From: DASRDU01 sp035560235
Lineage (GTDB): Bacteria; Acidobacteriota; Blastocatellia; RBC074
Assembly (NCBI GenBank): GCA_035560235.1
Contig: DATMAG010000047.1
Location: forward strand, 81,676-145,675
Reading direction: 5' to 3'
DNA length: 64,000 nucleotides
The translations under genes and the position numbers were made by a program. The notes beneath the pieces were generated by a model that did no database searches, was not told the origin of the DNA, and was given only the letters and a program-made list of their open reading frames with translations. Shown here one piece after another: positions 27,484-36,822 of the stretch; the first letter of the stretch is position 1, and every line of letters begins with the position of its first letter.

Positions 27484-28800
27484 ATGGACATCCTCCACAC
27501 CATCCTGCGCCTTTTCACAGCGTATGGTTACGTGATCGTTTTCCTTGGCGTGATGCTCGAAAACGCCGGGCTGCCGGTGCCGGGCGAAACGATTCTGCTG
27601 GCTGCCGGATTCTTTGCCTCTCAGCATCACTTCTCAGCGACAGCGGTCATCATCACCGCGATGACCGGCGCAATCATCGGCGACAATCTGGGATACCTGG
27701 CGGGGCGGCGGCTCGGACGCGGCTTTGCGGAAAGGTACGGGCGCTACGTTTTTCTGACCGCCGAGCGCCTCAGAGCTGGCGAGGAATTTTTTGAGCGGCA
27801 CGGTGACAAGACGATTCTGATTGCGCGTTTCGTCTCGGGCCTGCGCGTCTTTGCGGCGTTCTTTGCCGGAATGTCGCACATGCGCTGGCGCATTTTTTTC
27901 ATCTTCAATGCGGCGGGCGCGGTGCTGTGGGCGACAGTGATCACGCTGGTTGGATACTTCTTCGGCCACAGCTGGGAGCTGATTGAAAGGATTCTGGGCC
28001 GGGCCGGGCTGTTTCTGCTCAGCATCATCGTGATGTGGGGCGCGCTTGAAGCGCTGCGCCGGTTTCAGCAGCAGGCAGCGGCTGAAGGCGCCGAACACAT
28101 TCTGGCCAGACTGCCAGTGATCGAGCGGCGCGAAGCGGCGCTGGTGATGTTCAATCTCATGCTGATTGCCTCGTTCGTCTGGATGAGCCGGATTGTTGCC
28201 CGGGATCACGATCAGCAGTTTGACGAAACGATTCTCCGCCGGGTTCACAGTCACGCCAGTCCCTGGCTTGACTGGCTGATGCTCGTCATCACGCAACTGG
28301 GCAGCTCAGGTTTTCTGCTGGCAGCCGGGCTGGCCGTTGCGGTCTTCTTCTTTCGGCGCTATGGCCGTCGCCGCGAAGCTGTGGCCATGCTGCTTGCGGT
28401 CGGGCTGGCGCAGCTGCTCAATCAGCTCTGCAAATACAGCTTTCAGCGCCCGCGCCCGCACCTCTGGGACACGCGCCTTGTGCTTCACTCTTACAGCTTT
28501 CCGAGCGGCCACGCGATGGTTTCGATGGCCGTGTACGGCAGCGCGGCCCTGCTGCTCAGTTATGCCTTCCCGCGCTGGCGGTGGATCTTTCGCGGCGCGG
28601 CGACAGCGCTGGTGCTGCTGATCGGCCTGAGCCGCGTCTATCTGGGCGTTCACTGGCCGTCGGATGTGCTGGCCGGATTTGCTGCCGGACTGGTCATTAT
28701 GTTCGTCATCGTCTGGTGGCATTCACGCGACCTGTCGCCCTTTGCGGCTCATCACGCCCACGCCGAGGTTCCGGTTGAAGCGGCTGGCAATCAGCCATAA
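27484..28800 (+). CDS. DedA (SNARE-associated) - PAP2 phosphatase fusion membrane protein
   Basis: 438 residues joining two lipid-related domains. Residues about 1-200 are DedA/VTT type: GVMLENAGLPVPGETILLAAGF, ARFVSGLRVFAAFFAGMSHM and several membrane segments. DedA proteins are linked to flipping of undecaprenyl phosphate and other lipids. Residues about 220-420 are a PAP2-type phosphatase with the catalytic motifs KYSFQRPRP (KxxxxxxRP), PSGHA and SRVYLGVHWPSDVLAG (SRxxxxxHxxxD). The fusion suggests dephosphorylation and translocation of a polyprenyl or lipid phosphate at the inner membrane. The ATG at 27484 is preferred because the longer open frame would start inside the inverted repeat. 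Confidence 0.93.
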   Translation: MDILHTILRLFTAYGYVIVFLGVMLENAGLPVPGETILLAAGFFASQHHFSATAVIITAMTGAIIGDNLGYLAGRRLGRGFAERYGRYVFLTAERLRAGEEFFERHGDKTILIARFVSGLRVFAAFFAGMSHMRWRIFFIFNAAGAVLWATVITLVGYFFGHSWELIERILGRAGLFLLSIIVMWGALEALRRFQQQAAAEGAEHILARLPVIERREAALVMFNLMLIASFVWMSRIVARDHDQQFDETILRRVHSHASPWLDWLMLVITQLGSSGFLLAAGLAVAVFFFRRYGRRREAVAMLLAVGLAQLLNQLCKYSFQRPRPHLWDTRLVLHSYSFPSGHAMVSMAVYGSAALLLSYAFPRWRWIFRGAATALVLLIGLSRVYLGVHWPSDVLAGFAAGLVIMFVIVWWHSRDLSPFAAHHAHAEVPVEAAGNQP

Positions 28801-28857
28801 TCAGGCCTTATCATTCTCCTGGTTTTCCCTGTCAGAATTCCCCCTGCTGGAAGAGTG

Positions 28858-29385
28858 ATGCAGAAAGCCATCTCCAACCGACCGCGCGAAATCTGGCTGA
28901 TGATCAGCCATCGCACCATCTCTGGCCGCCACCTGACAGTTGAAGCAGCGATTCACACGCTGACCGCGCAGATCGGCGTCGCCGCCTTCGAGGCCGCGCT
29001 TGCGCTCGATACGCTGGGCTGGTTTTTCGGACTGCCCAGGGTGACGACCGCCGGATACTGGGCGCTGATGACTGCGACAGGGACTTTGACGCTGGCCTCC
29101 TTTGCCGGATTCGTGGCGCGCCGCCGACAGCGGCGGCAGCCGGACAGATCAACGGAGGCCGAAGCGGCCATCCGCAGGCACGCCCTGCTCGGAACATTCT
29201 TTTATGTGCTGCTGGTTATGCTCACCTGGTGGCGGGCAGAGCTTCAGGCCCTGACGGGTGAGCTGATCGCGGTAAGCGGAATCTACCTGATCGTGCTTTT
29301 CATCGCCTCGCTGCTGCTGATCTTTCAGGTCTGGCTCGGCGGCGAAGTGGCTGTGCGCTCAGGCGTGCCGCAGCCGAAAGGCTAA
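28858..29385 (+). CDS. DUF2231-like small membrane protein
   Basis: 175 residues with about four membrane segments (near 38-60, 72-92, 115-135 and 143-165). The spacing, together with an N-terminal HxxT-type region, resembles DUF2231-type predicted membrane proteins, but the match is uncertain. GGAAGAG lies just before ATG 28858 (a GTG three bases earlier is possible). Last gene of the plus-strand lipid-type cluster; the convergent permease gene ends 5 bp away. Confidence 0.65.
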   Translation: MQKAISNRPREIWLMISHRTISGRHLTVEAAIHTLTAQIGVAAFEAALALDTLGWFFGLPRVTTAGYWALMTATGTLTLASFAGFVARRRQRRQPDRSTEAEAAIRRHALLGTFFYVLLVMLTWWRAELQALTGELIAVSGIYLIVLFIASLLLIFQVWLGGEVAVRSGVPQPKG

Positions 29386-29390
29386 AGCGC

Positions 29391-30728
29391 TCATTCCGCC
29401 CCCAGCCAGACATAACGCAGCACAAAGAGTGCCGCGAGCAGATAGACCAGCGGACTCGCTTCGCGCCCGCGCCCGGTCAGCAGCTTGAGCAGCGGATAGA
29501 AAATAAAGCCGAGCGCCAGCCCGTTCGCAATCGAAAACGTCAGCGGCATTGCGAGCATCGTCAGCAGCGCCGGAATCGCTTCGGTCACGTCATCCCACCT
29601 GATTGAAACCACCGACCGCATCATCAGCGCGCCGACAATAATCAGCGCCGGAGCAGTCGCTATCGGCGGAATCGCTCCGGCCAGCGGCGAAAGAAAAGTC
29701 GCCAGCATAAATAGAAACGCCACGACCACCGCGACCAGTCCCGTACGCCCGCCTTCGCTCACGCCCGTCGCGCTTTCGATGTAAGTCACTACCGTCGAAG
29801 TGCCGAACAGCGAGCCGACAATCGTCGCAATCGAATCGGCCAGCAATGCGCGATTGATGCGCGGCATGCGCCCTTCGGCATCGAGATAACCGGCCTGCTG
29901 CGCCAGCCCCATCATCGAGCCGATGCAGTCGAACATATCCACAAACAAAAAAACAAAGACCACATCGAGCAGCCCCAGCCGCAGCGCTGCGCGAACATCG
30001 AGTTGCAGAAAAGTCTCGCGCCAGTTCGGCACGTCAACCACGCTCACCGGCAGTTTCGACAACCCAAGCGCAACTGACGCGACCGTGACCGCCGCAATGC
30101 CGATGATGATGGCCGTCTTGTAACCCCGCGCCAGCAGCGCGCCCGTTATCAGCAGCCCGCCGAGCGCCAGCGCGACCGGCTTTGAAACGACGTGGCCGAG
30201 CGTGACGTAAGTCGCAGGCGAAGCCACAATCACCCCGGCATTTTTCAGCCCGATGAAAGCGATGAACAGCCCGATGCCCGCCGCCACTGCGGTTTTCATC
30301 GTCAGCGGAATCGCATCCACAATCAGCGCCCGAATCCGCGCCATCGTCAGAATCACAAAGACCACGCCGGAAATGAAAACCGCGCCGAGCGCCACGCGCC
30401 AGTCGTGACCGAGCGCCCTGACGACCGTGTAAGTGAAATAAGCGTTCAGCCCCATCCCCGGCGCGAGCGCAAACGGGTAATTCGCCACCAGTCCCATCAG
30501 CAGCGACCCGACCGCCGCCGCCACGCAGGTTGCAAACAACGCCCCTGAAAACGGCACGCCCGCTTCGCGCAGAATCGAAGGATTGACAAAGATGATGTAG
30601 GCCATCGTCAGAAACGTCGTCACTCCGGCAGCAATTTCGCTGCGAATGGTGACGCCGTGTCGTGACAAGCCGAAAAACCGATCAAGTGAGCGCGCAGGGC
30701 CTGACGGTGAACTCTCAACGCTGGGCAT
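29391..30728 (-). CDS. NCS2-family purine permease (AzgA/GhxP-like)
   Basis: 445 residues with about 12-14 membrane segments. Family signatures: RSEIAAGVTTFLTMAYIIFVNPSIL near 30, GLVANYPFALAPGMGLNAYF near 80, and DMFDCIGSMMGLAQQAGYLD near 260. These place it in the AzgA branch (hypoxanthine/guanine/adenine:H+ symporters) rather than the xanthine/uracil branch. I chose the ATG at 30728 (MPSVESSP); an upstream frame start at 30797 adds an unconserved basic tail. It diverges from the phosphoesterase gene, with 119 bp between start codons. Confidence 0.9.
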   Translation of the reverse strand: MPSVESSPSGPARSLDRFFGLSRHGVTIRSEIAAGVTTFLTMAYIIFVNPSILREAGVPFSGALFATCVAAAVGSLLMGLVANYPFALAPGMGLNAYFTYTVVRALGHDWRVALGAVFISGVVFVILTMARIRALIVDAIPLTMKTAVAAGIGLFIAFIGLKNAGVIVASPATYVTLGHVVSKPVALALGGLLITGALLARGYKTAIIIGIAAVTVASVALGLSKLPVSVVDVPNWRETFLQLDVRAALRLGLLDVVFVFLFVDMFDCIGSMMGLAQQAGYLDAEGRMPRINRALLADSIATIVGSLFGTSTVVTYIESATGVSEGGRTGLVAVVVAFLFMLATFLSPLAGAIPPIATAPALIIVGALMMRSVVSIRWDDVTEAIPALLTMLAMPLTFSIANGLALGFIFYPLLKLLTGRGREASPLVYLLAALFVLRYVWLGAE

Positions 30729-30847
30729 GGTGGTTCGACTTAATGTGAATTTGGTTTTGATCCGCTGTATAAACCCGCCAGCGGATGATAAAGTCACGCT
30801 TCCACATCCACAAGGTTTTCACCACACCACAATCGGAGGACTTCACC

Positions 30848-33472
30848 GTGCTGCACGTCAGAAAACTTGTCGCACTCATTCTCACATTCGCGCTGACTGT
30901 TCCCGCCTTTGCGCAGCAGGCGCGCCCCGCCAGAACGCAGACGCCCGAAGGCAGCGAGCGCAAACTGCCCGGACAAATGACCACCGGCACGCTGCTGCCG
31001 AACGGCTGGACGCTGACGCCCGAAGGCAGACAGATTCCGACAAGCGACCTGCCGATGAATATGGAGATCAGCCCGGACAAGCGCTGGCTGCTCGTGACCA
31101 CCAACGGCAACGGCGATCAGACGATTGAAGTGATTGACCTGACCACTGAGCGCAGCGTGCAAAGAGTGACGGTGAAAAAATCGTGGCTCGGCCTGGCCTT
31201 CGCCCCCGATGGCAAAAAGTTTTTTGTCTCAGGCGGCGATGACAACGAAGTGCTGGTCTTTGACTTCGCTGATGGTCAGGCGACTGAAGCGGGCAGAATC
31301 ATGCTCGGCAGCAGCGAATATCACGCGCTCAATGAACGTCAGCGCGAAGAAGCGCGCCGCAACGGGCGCGGTGAATTTGCCTTCCCTGCCGGAATCGCCG
31401 TCACCCCCGATGGCAAACGTCTGTATGTGGCCGAAAACCTGACGCACAAGGTCGCGGTCGTTGACCTCACGAACAATCAGGTCATCACCAAAATCAGCGT
31501 TGGCGATTACCCGTATGACTGCACGATCTCAAATGACGGCAGGCGCGTTTACGTCAGCAACTGGGGCGCGCGCAGCGTGGCAGTCATTGATCCGGCGACG
31601 AATCAGGTGATCGGCAACATTCAGACCGGCGATCACCCGAACGATCTGGAACTGACGCGCAACGGCAGAACGCTCTATGTCGCCAACGCCAACAGCAACA
31701 CCGTCTCGGTCATTGACACCGCGCAGATGAAAGAGATTGAAGCCATCTCAACCGCGCTGCATCCGAAATCGCCCATCGGCAGCACGCCCAACGCCGTCGC
31801 GCTCTCGCCCGATGAAAAGACGCTCTACGTTGCCAACGCCGACAACAACAACGTGGCGCTTGTTGATGTCAGCCGACGCGGCGCAAGCAGAATCAAGGGC
31901 TTCATTCCAGTCGGCTGGTATCCGACTTCGGTGCGCGCCGGGCGTGATGGCCGACGCATCTTCGTGGCCAACGGCAAAGGCGTCGCGTCAGCCGCCAATC
32001 CTCAGGGGCCGACGCCGCTCAAAGGCCGCACCGATCAGTACATCGGCAGCCTGCTCAAAGGCACGGTTTCGCTGATTGACCTGCCGAACAATTCCAGGCT
32101 GACTCAACTCACGCGCCGCGTTTATGCCAATTCGCCTTACACCGATGAACTGCTCAGGGCAGCGCGCGCGCCGCGTGAAAAAACGGCCATTCCCGTGCGC
32201 ATCGGCGATCCGTCGCCGATCAAACACGTCATCTATGTCATCAAGGAAAACCGCACTTACGATCAGATCCTGGGTGATATGAAGGAAGGCAACGGCGACC
32301 CGAACCTGTGCCTGTTTGGCGAAGAGATCACGCCCAATCAGCACGCGATTGCGCGACAGTTTGTGCTGCTCGACAACTTTTATGTTGATGCCGAGGTTTC
32401 AGCCGACGGCCACAACTGGTCAACGGCGGCTTACGCGACCGATTACGTTGAAAAGACCTGGCCGACGAACTATTCGCGGCGCGGGCGCACTTACGATTAC
32501 GAAGGCAGCAAGAAGATTTCGCGTCCGACCGCCGGTTACATCTGGGATTACTGCCAGCGCGCCGGAGTGAGTTATCGCAGTTACGGTGAATTTGTCGGCG
32601 TGCGCGATGTCAAAGTCGGCGGCGGTGGCGGCGGCGAAACCGAAACCGCCGAAAGCGCAAAGGCGCGCCGCGAGAATTTCACTTACGAAACCGCGCTCGA
32701 GGGCCACTTCAGCCCGACCTTTCCGGCCTGGGATCTGAACATTCCTGATAACAAACGCATTGACGCGTGGCTTGAAGAGTTCCGCGCTTATGAACAGAAC
32801 GGCCAGTTGCCGCAGTTTCAGATCGTGCGCATCGGCGGCGACCACACGCAGGGCACGCGCGCCGGTGCGCTCACGCCCCGCGCTTACGTGGCTGAAAACG
32901 ATCTTGCCGTCGGTCGCCTGGTCGAAGCCGTCTCGAACAGCGAACGATACTGGAAGGACACAGCCATCTTCATCATCGAAGACGACGCGCAGAACGGCCC
33001 CGATCACGTTGACGCGCACCGTTCGATTGCCTTCGTCGTCAGCGCGTATACCAAACGCCGCTTCGTTGATTCGACGATGTACACGACCTCCGGCATGCTG
33101 CGCACGATGGAACTGATTCTCGGCCTGCCGCCGATGAGCCAGTACGACGCCGCCGCCACACCGATGTTCAATTCGTTCACTGACAAGGCTGACCTGACGC
33201 CTTACAAACACATCCCGGCCCGCGTTGATCTGACTGAAAGAAATCCCGAAAACGCTCCGGGCGCGCAGCGTTCAGCGCAGATGGATTTCAGCAAAGAGGA
33301 CGCCGCGCCCGACATCGAATTCAATGAAATCATCTGGAAGTCAGTGCGCGGCGCGCATTCGCAGATGCCCGCCCCCGTGCGCAGCGCCTTCGTTCGCGTC
33401 ATCGAAGACGACGATGATGACAGGGAAAAGGAAGAACGCCAGGAAAAACGCCGGGTGCGCAGCAGAAGATAA
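30848..33472 (+). CDS. secreted beta-propeller + phosphoesterase (PF04185-like) protein
   Basis: 874 residues. Signal peptide 1-23 (KLVALILTFALTVPAFAQQ). Residues about 60-430 form a YncE/YVTN-type seven-bladed propeller with repeats such as TPDGKRLYVAENLTHKVAVVDL and NGRTLYVANANSNTVSVID. Residues about 465-820 match the acid phosphatase/phospholipase C-like phosphoesterase family: HVIYVIKENRTYDQILGD, DNFYVDAEVSADGHNWS, RIGGDHT and IFIIEDDAQNGPDHVDAHR, which supply the metal ligands. The end is a highly charged Asp/Glu then Arg/Lys tail. The GTG at 30848 is chosen because GGAGGA lies 7 bp upstream. Probable periplasmic or secreted phosphodiesterase; substrate unknown. Confidence 0.92.
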   Translation: MLHVRKLVALILTFALTVPAFAQQARPARTQTPEGSERKLPGQMTTGTLLPNGWTLTPEGRQIPTSDLPMNMEISPDKRWLLVTTNGNGDQTIEVIDLTTERSVQRVTVKKSWLGLAFAPDGKKFFVSGGDDNEVLVFDFADGQATEAGRIMLGSSEYHALNERQREEARRNGRGEFAFPAGIAVTPDGKRLYVAENLTHKVAVVDLTNNQVITKISVGDYPYDCTISNDGRRVYVSNWGARSVAVIDPATNQVIGNIQTGDHPNDLELTRNGRTLYVANANSNTVSVIDTAQMKEIEAISTALHPKSPIGSTPNAVALSPDEKTLYVANADNNNVALVDVSRRGASRIKGFIPVGWYPTSVRAGRDGRRIFVANGKGVASAANPQGPTPLKGRTDQYIGSLLKGTVSLIDLPNNSRLTQLTRRVYANSPYTDELLRAARAPREKTAIPVRIGDPSPIKHVIYVIKENRTYDQILGDMKEGNGDPNLCLFGEEITPNQHAIARQFVLLDNFYVDAEVSADGHNWSTAAYATDYVEKTWPTNYSRRGRTYDYEGSKKISRPTAGYIWDYCQRAGVSYRSYGEFVGVRDVKVGGGGGGETETAESAKARRENFTYETALEGHFSPTFPAWDLNIPDNKRIDAWLEEFRAYEQNGQLPQFQIVRIGGDHTQGTRAGALTPRAYVAENDLAVGRLVEAVSNSERYWKDTAIFIIEDDAQNGPDHVDAHRSIAFVVSAYTKRRFVDSTMYTTSGMLRTMELILGLPPMSQYDAAATPMFNSFTDKADLTPYKHIPARVDLTERNPENAPGAQRSAQMDFSKEDAAPDIEFNEIIWKSVRGAHSQMPAPVRSAFVRVIEDDDDDREKEERQEKRRVRSRR

Positions 33473-33489
33473 TCATCACGATAAAACAA

Positions 33490-33563
33490 CTGATTCCTGA
33501 CGCCCGAACCCTGATTCCTGTTTTTTCAGAAAAAGGAATCAGGGTTCAGGTGTCAGGAATCAG
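33490..33563. repeat. inverted repeat, CTGATTCCTGA family
   Basis: 33490-33519 and 33534-33563 are 30-bp complementary arms with two non-Watson-Crick positions and a 14-nt loop. CTGATTCCT occurs at both ends of each arm. It begins 18 bp after the phosphoesterase stop, so it may also end that transcript, although no T-tract follows it. Confidence 0.9.
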
Positions 33564-33657
33564 ACGACGTCAGAATTATCCGGCATCTGTCAGGTTTCGC
33601 TTTCAGCTTTGCAATTGTGCAATTGAGGTAAAGCCGCCTTTTGTCGTGCCATTCAAC

Positions 33658-33673
33658 TGGCATCGCGCTTGCT
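33658..33673 (+). promoter_or_regulatory. sigma54 (-24/-12) promoter for the serine protease-PhoD unit
   Basis: TGGCATCGCGCTTGCT matches the consensus TGGCACG-N4-TTGCW with exact GG-to-GC spacing. Transcription would start near 33685, 44 bp before the protease ATG. The window also encodes a sigma54 activator at 10994, so the regulatory machinery exists in this genome. Confidence 0.6.
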
Positions 33674-33728
33674 CTCCTGAAGCAGTGAATGCTGCCGTTG
33701 CAGCGCATCACCGCAAAGGAGAGTTTTT

Positions 33729-34883
33729 ATGCCAGCCTCACTTTACAGATTTATTCTGCCCGTTCTTTGTCTGTGCGCGCTGACTGTGAACGCACAGACG
33801 CAGCCGCCTGTGCCGCCTGAAGCATTGTCGGTGCGTGTGGCAAAACTGGTGGCTCCGTCAGTCGTCATCATCAAAACCGGGACGGGCGGCGCAATCACCG
33901 CGCAGGGAACCGGCGTCATTGTCCGCGAGGACGGAATGATTCTGACGGCTTATCACGTCATCAAAAATGCCGCGCAGGTGCAGGTCGTGCTGAAGGACGG
34001 CGAAACCTATGACCGCGTCGAACTGCTCGGTGTGGATGAGCGCCGCGATGTGGCCGCCATCAGAATTGATGTGCCGAACCTGCGCGCCATCAAAATCCGC
34101 GCCGTCACCGATGAACAGATTGGCGAAAAGGTTTTTGCGCTGGCCAATCCGCTCGGGATGAACTGGACTTTTTCTGACGGGCTGCTGAGCGGGGTCAGGC
34201 TGGCCGACGATGTGCCGGGCGCAGGCAGGGGATTCAGGCTGCTGCAGTTCACCGCTCCGGCCTCAGCGGGTTCAAGCGGCGGCGTGCTCGTGGACAGCGA
34301 AGGGCGCGGCATCGGGCTGATCGTCGGCGGACTCAATGGCGGGCAGAATCTGAATTTCGCTGTCCCGCTCGCGGCAGTCGCAGGTCTGATTGATCATCGC
34401 CCCTCGAAGCTTCTCGGCGGCGGCCTCGCCCTCGGTCAGAAACCACCGGAGAAAGAAAAGATTGAAGACCGCACCGGCAAGGCCGTCGCCGTCGCTGAAG
34501 CGAACCGCACCGAACGCATCAAAGAAGCGCGGCTGATTTTTGTTCAAAGCCGGACTGCGCTGTGCAAGCCGGTGATGCTGCAAAACGAACTGCTGAAAGC
34601 TGCCGCGCAGCTTGATGAGTGGCAGATCAAAATTGTCGAGGATGTCATGCTGGCGGATATTGTGATCGAGGTTGATTACATGCCGCTGACATTCTTTTAC
34701 ACTTACTCAATCCACGACAAGCGCGCAGGCCTTGTGCTGGGAGCGGGCCGCGTCACCGCGTGGGACTGCAATCTGGCCGCGCCGGGACTGGCGAAAGGAA
34801 TCATCAAACATCTCAGGGCTGTTCACGCGCCGCCGGAACTGAAAAAACCAGCGCAGAAAGCGCAGCCGCAAAAACCACAATAA
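33729..34883 (+). CDS. trypsin-like serine protease (HtrA-like catalytic domain, no PDZ)
   Basis: 384 residues. Signal peptide 1-21 (LPVLCLCALTVNAQ). The chymotrypsin-fold domain spans about 35-220: GTGVIVREDGMILTAYHVI supplies the histidine (about 76), DVAAIRI the aspartate (about 107) and SAGSSGGVL the serine (about 182), a variant of the usual GNSGGP. The C-terminal 160 residues have no PDZ domain and are unassigned, ending in a Lys/Pro/Gln-rich tail. AAAGGAG precedes the ATG. It is followed after 8 bp by a PhoD gene, so the two are probably cotranscribed from the sigma54 site at 33658. Confidence 0.88.
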   Translation: MPASLYRFILPVLCLCALTVNAQTQPPVPPEALSVRVAKLVAPSVVIIKTGTGGAITAQGTGVIVREDGMILTAYHVIKNAAQVQVVLKDGETYDRVELLGVDERRDVAAIRIDVPNLRAIKIRAVTDEQIGEKVFALANPLGMNWTFSDGLLSGVRLADDVPGAGRGFRLLQFTAPASAGSSGGVLVDSEGRGIGLIVGGLNGGQNLNFAVPLAAVAGLIDHRPSKLLGGGLALGQKPPEKEKIEDRTGKAVAVAEANRTERIKEARLIFVQSRTALCKPVMLQNELLKAAAQLDEWQIKIVEDVMLADIVIEVDYMPLTFFYTYSIHDKRAGLVLGAGRVTAWDCNLAAPGLAKGIIKHLRAVHAPPELKKPAQKAQPQKPQ

Positions 34884-34891
34884 ACCTGACA

Positions 34892-36463
34892 ATGAAACGA
34901 CGTTCATTCCTGAATCATTCGGCCAGAGCAGGCGGCGGCATGCTGACCGCCTGCCTCATTCCTGCAAGGCGATTTGCTGCGGCCCCGGCCATCATCACTT
35001 CTGACACGCTGCGTCCGGTCATCACTTCGGGCATTCAGAGCGGAGACATCACCGACAGCCGCGCCATCGTCTGGAGCCGCAGTGATCGCCCGGCGCGAAT
35101 GATCGTTGAGTACGCGACGACTGAATCATTCAGCAACGTGCAGCGCATCACCGGCCCGGCGGCGATTGAATCATCCGATTTCACGGCGCGCGTTGATCTG
35201 GCCGGACTGCCTGCGGGGCAGCAGATGTTTTATCGCGTCAGCTTTCAGTCGCTCGCTGACAGCAAAGTCTTCAGCGAGCCGGTGACGGGCAGCTTTCGCA
35301 CTGCGCCGGAGGGCAGGCGCGATGTGCTCTTTACCTGGGGCGGCGATGTATGCGGGCAGGGCTGGGGCATCAATCCTGATTTCGGCGGGCTGAAAATTTA
35401 CGAGTCAATGCGGCAACTCAGTCCCGATTTCTTCATTCACTCCGGCGATACGATTTATGCCGACAACGTGATTCAGGCTGAAGTGAAGCTGGATGACGGC
35501 ACGATCTGGAAGAACCTGGTCACGCCCGAAAAGTCAAAGGTCGCGGAAACGCTCGATGAATTTCGCGGCAATCACCGTTACAACCTGCTCGATGAAAACG
35601 TGCGGCGATTCAATCAGACGGTGCCGACGCTCGCGCAGTGGGACGATCATGAAGTGCGCAACAACTGGTATCCGGGGCAGATGCTTGATGACCCGAAATA
35701 TCAGGTCAAAAGCATTGATCTGCTCGCCGCGCGCGCGAAGCGGGCCTTTCTTGATTACCTGCCGCTGCGGTTCAATCCCGACGACCCTGAGCGAATTTAT
35801 CGCGCTTACCGCTACGGCCCGTCGCTCGAAGTTTTCATGCTCGACGAGCGCAGCTATCGCGGGCCGAATTCGCCAAACAATCAGATGACGATCAATGATG
35901 AATCGAAGTTTCTGGCGAGCGCGCAGGTTGAGTGGCTGAAAGCGCGGCTGGCGGCTTCGCGCGCAACGTGGAAGGTGATTGCGAGCGATATGCCCATCGG
36001 CCTTGTTGTGCGCGACGGCAAAACAAACTTTGAAGCCTTTGCCAACGGCAGCGGCCCGGCGCTTGGGCGCGAGCTTGAACTGGGTGACCTGCTGCGTTTC
36101 ATCAAACAGCGCAAAATCAGAAACGTCATCTGGATCACGGCTGACGTGCATTACGCGGCGGCGCATTATTACGATCCGGCAAAGGCGCAGTTCACTGACT
36201 TTCTGCCGTTCTGGGAATTTGTCGCCGGGCCGCTCAACGCGGGCACGTTCGGGCCGGGCGAACTCGACAACACTTTCGGCCCGCAGGTGAAATTCACCGG
36301 CATTCCTCCGGGAATGAAGCAGAATCGCCCGCCAAGCGCAGGCTTTCAGTTTTTCGGCTCGGTCAGAATTGACGGTAAAACCGAACTGATGACCGTGCAG
36401 TTGCACGACCTCAGCGGCACGGTGATTTACAAGCTCGACCTGCCGCCTGATAAGAGAAAATAG
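34892..36463 (+). CDS. alkaline phosphatase D family protein, Tat-exported
   Basis: 523 residues, PhoD-type metallophosphatase/phosphodiesterase. The N-terminus KRRSFLNHSARAGGG carries a twin-arginine signal. An N-terminal Ig-like domain (GIQSGDITDSRAIVWSRSDRPARM) is typical of the family. The catalytic domain shows IHSGDTIYADN near 192, WDDHEVRNNW near 250 and WITADVHYAAAH near 413, the D/H ligands for Ca/Fe. I start at ATG 34892, since the longer open frame begins inside the protease gene. It likely releases phosphate from diesters or monoesters in the periplasm. Confidence 0.93.
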   Translation: MKRRSFLNHSARAGGGMLTACLIPARRFAAAPAIITSDTLRPVITSGIQSGDITDSRAIVWSRSDRPARMIVEYATTESFSNVQRITGPAAIESSDFTARVDLAGLPAGQQMFYRVSFQSLADSKVFSEPVTGSFRTAPEGRRDVLFTWGGDVCGQGWGINPDFGGLKIYESMRQLSPDFFIHSGDTIYADNVIQAEVKLDDGTIWKNLVTPEKSKVAETLDEFRGNHRYNLLDENVRRFNQTVPTLAQWDDHEVRNNWYPGQMLDDPKYQVKSIDLLAARAKRAFLDYLPLRFNPDDPERIYRAYRYGPSLEVFMLDERSYRGPNSPNNQMTINDESKFLASAQVEWLKARLAASRATWKVIASDMPIGLVVRDGKTNFEAFANGSGPALGRELELGDLLRFIKQRKIRNVIWITADVHYAAAHYYDPAKAQFTDFLPFWEFVAGPLNAGTFGPGELDNTFGPQVKFTGIPPGMKQNRPPSAGFQFFGSVRIDGKTELMTVQLHDLSGTVIYKLDLPPDKRK

Positions 36464-36636
36464 AACGCAGATAAAACTGATGCGGCAGATCAGGGCAGAT
36501 CAGCCGCAATTCGTCCTGTCAGTTTCATCCGTGTTCCGCTCTGCCTGACAGAGATGGAACACGGATTCAACGGAACTGCACGGATGAAGACAGACCAGAT
36601 CCGCGCTGATCTGCCACATCAGTGGCATCCGCGTTC
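36463..36636. repeat. nested inverted repeat, CAGATCAG / ATCCGTGTTCC words
   Basis: The outer arms GAACGCAGAT...GGCAGATCAG (36463-36493) and CTGATCTGCC...CATCCGCGTTC (36606-36636) are complementary. Inside them TCCGTGTTCCGCTCTG pairs with CAGAGATGGAACACGGA (about 36528-36566), and CATCCGTG/CACGGATG occur again. It occupies half of the 359-bp gap 36464-36822; the other half holds a promoter at 36694 and nothing else recognised. Confidence 0.85.
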
Positions 36637-36693
36637 CATTCTGCTTTGAACCTGCCACCGTTCTCATCATCATCTGCGCGTGAAGATGCGCAA

Positions 36694-36723
36694 TTGCCAA
36701 GCCGTGCAACTGACGGCTATACT
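36694..36723 (+). promoter_or_regulatory. sigma70-like promoter for the TolB-like gene
   Basis: TTGCCA (36694-36699), 18-bp spacer, TATACT (36718-36723). It gives a leader of about 90 nt before the ATG at 36823. Confidence 0.45.
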
Positions 36724-36822
36724 CCGCGACGACCAGTAACGACCTTTCCAGTTCACAGGATATAACCAGCAGGCCCGGACTCAACATCGGAGACGAGGCA
36801 CCGGATTTTACTGTCAGAGCAC

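Noticed and set aside
33520..33533. Hairpin at 33490-33563 as a standard rho-independent terminator
   Set aside because: The T-run is in the loop rather than after the stem; kept only as an inverted repeat.
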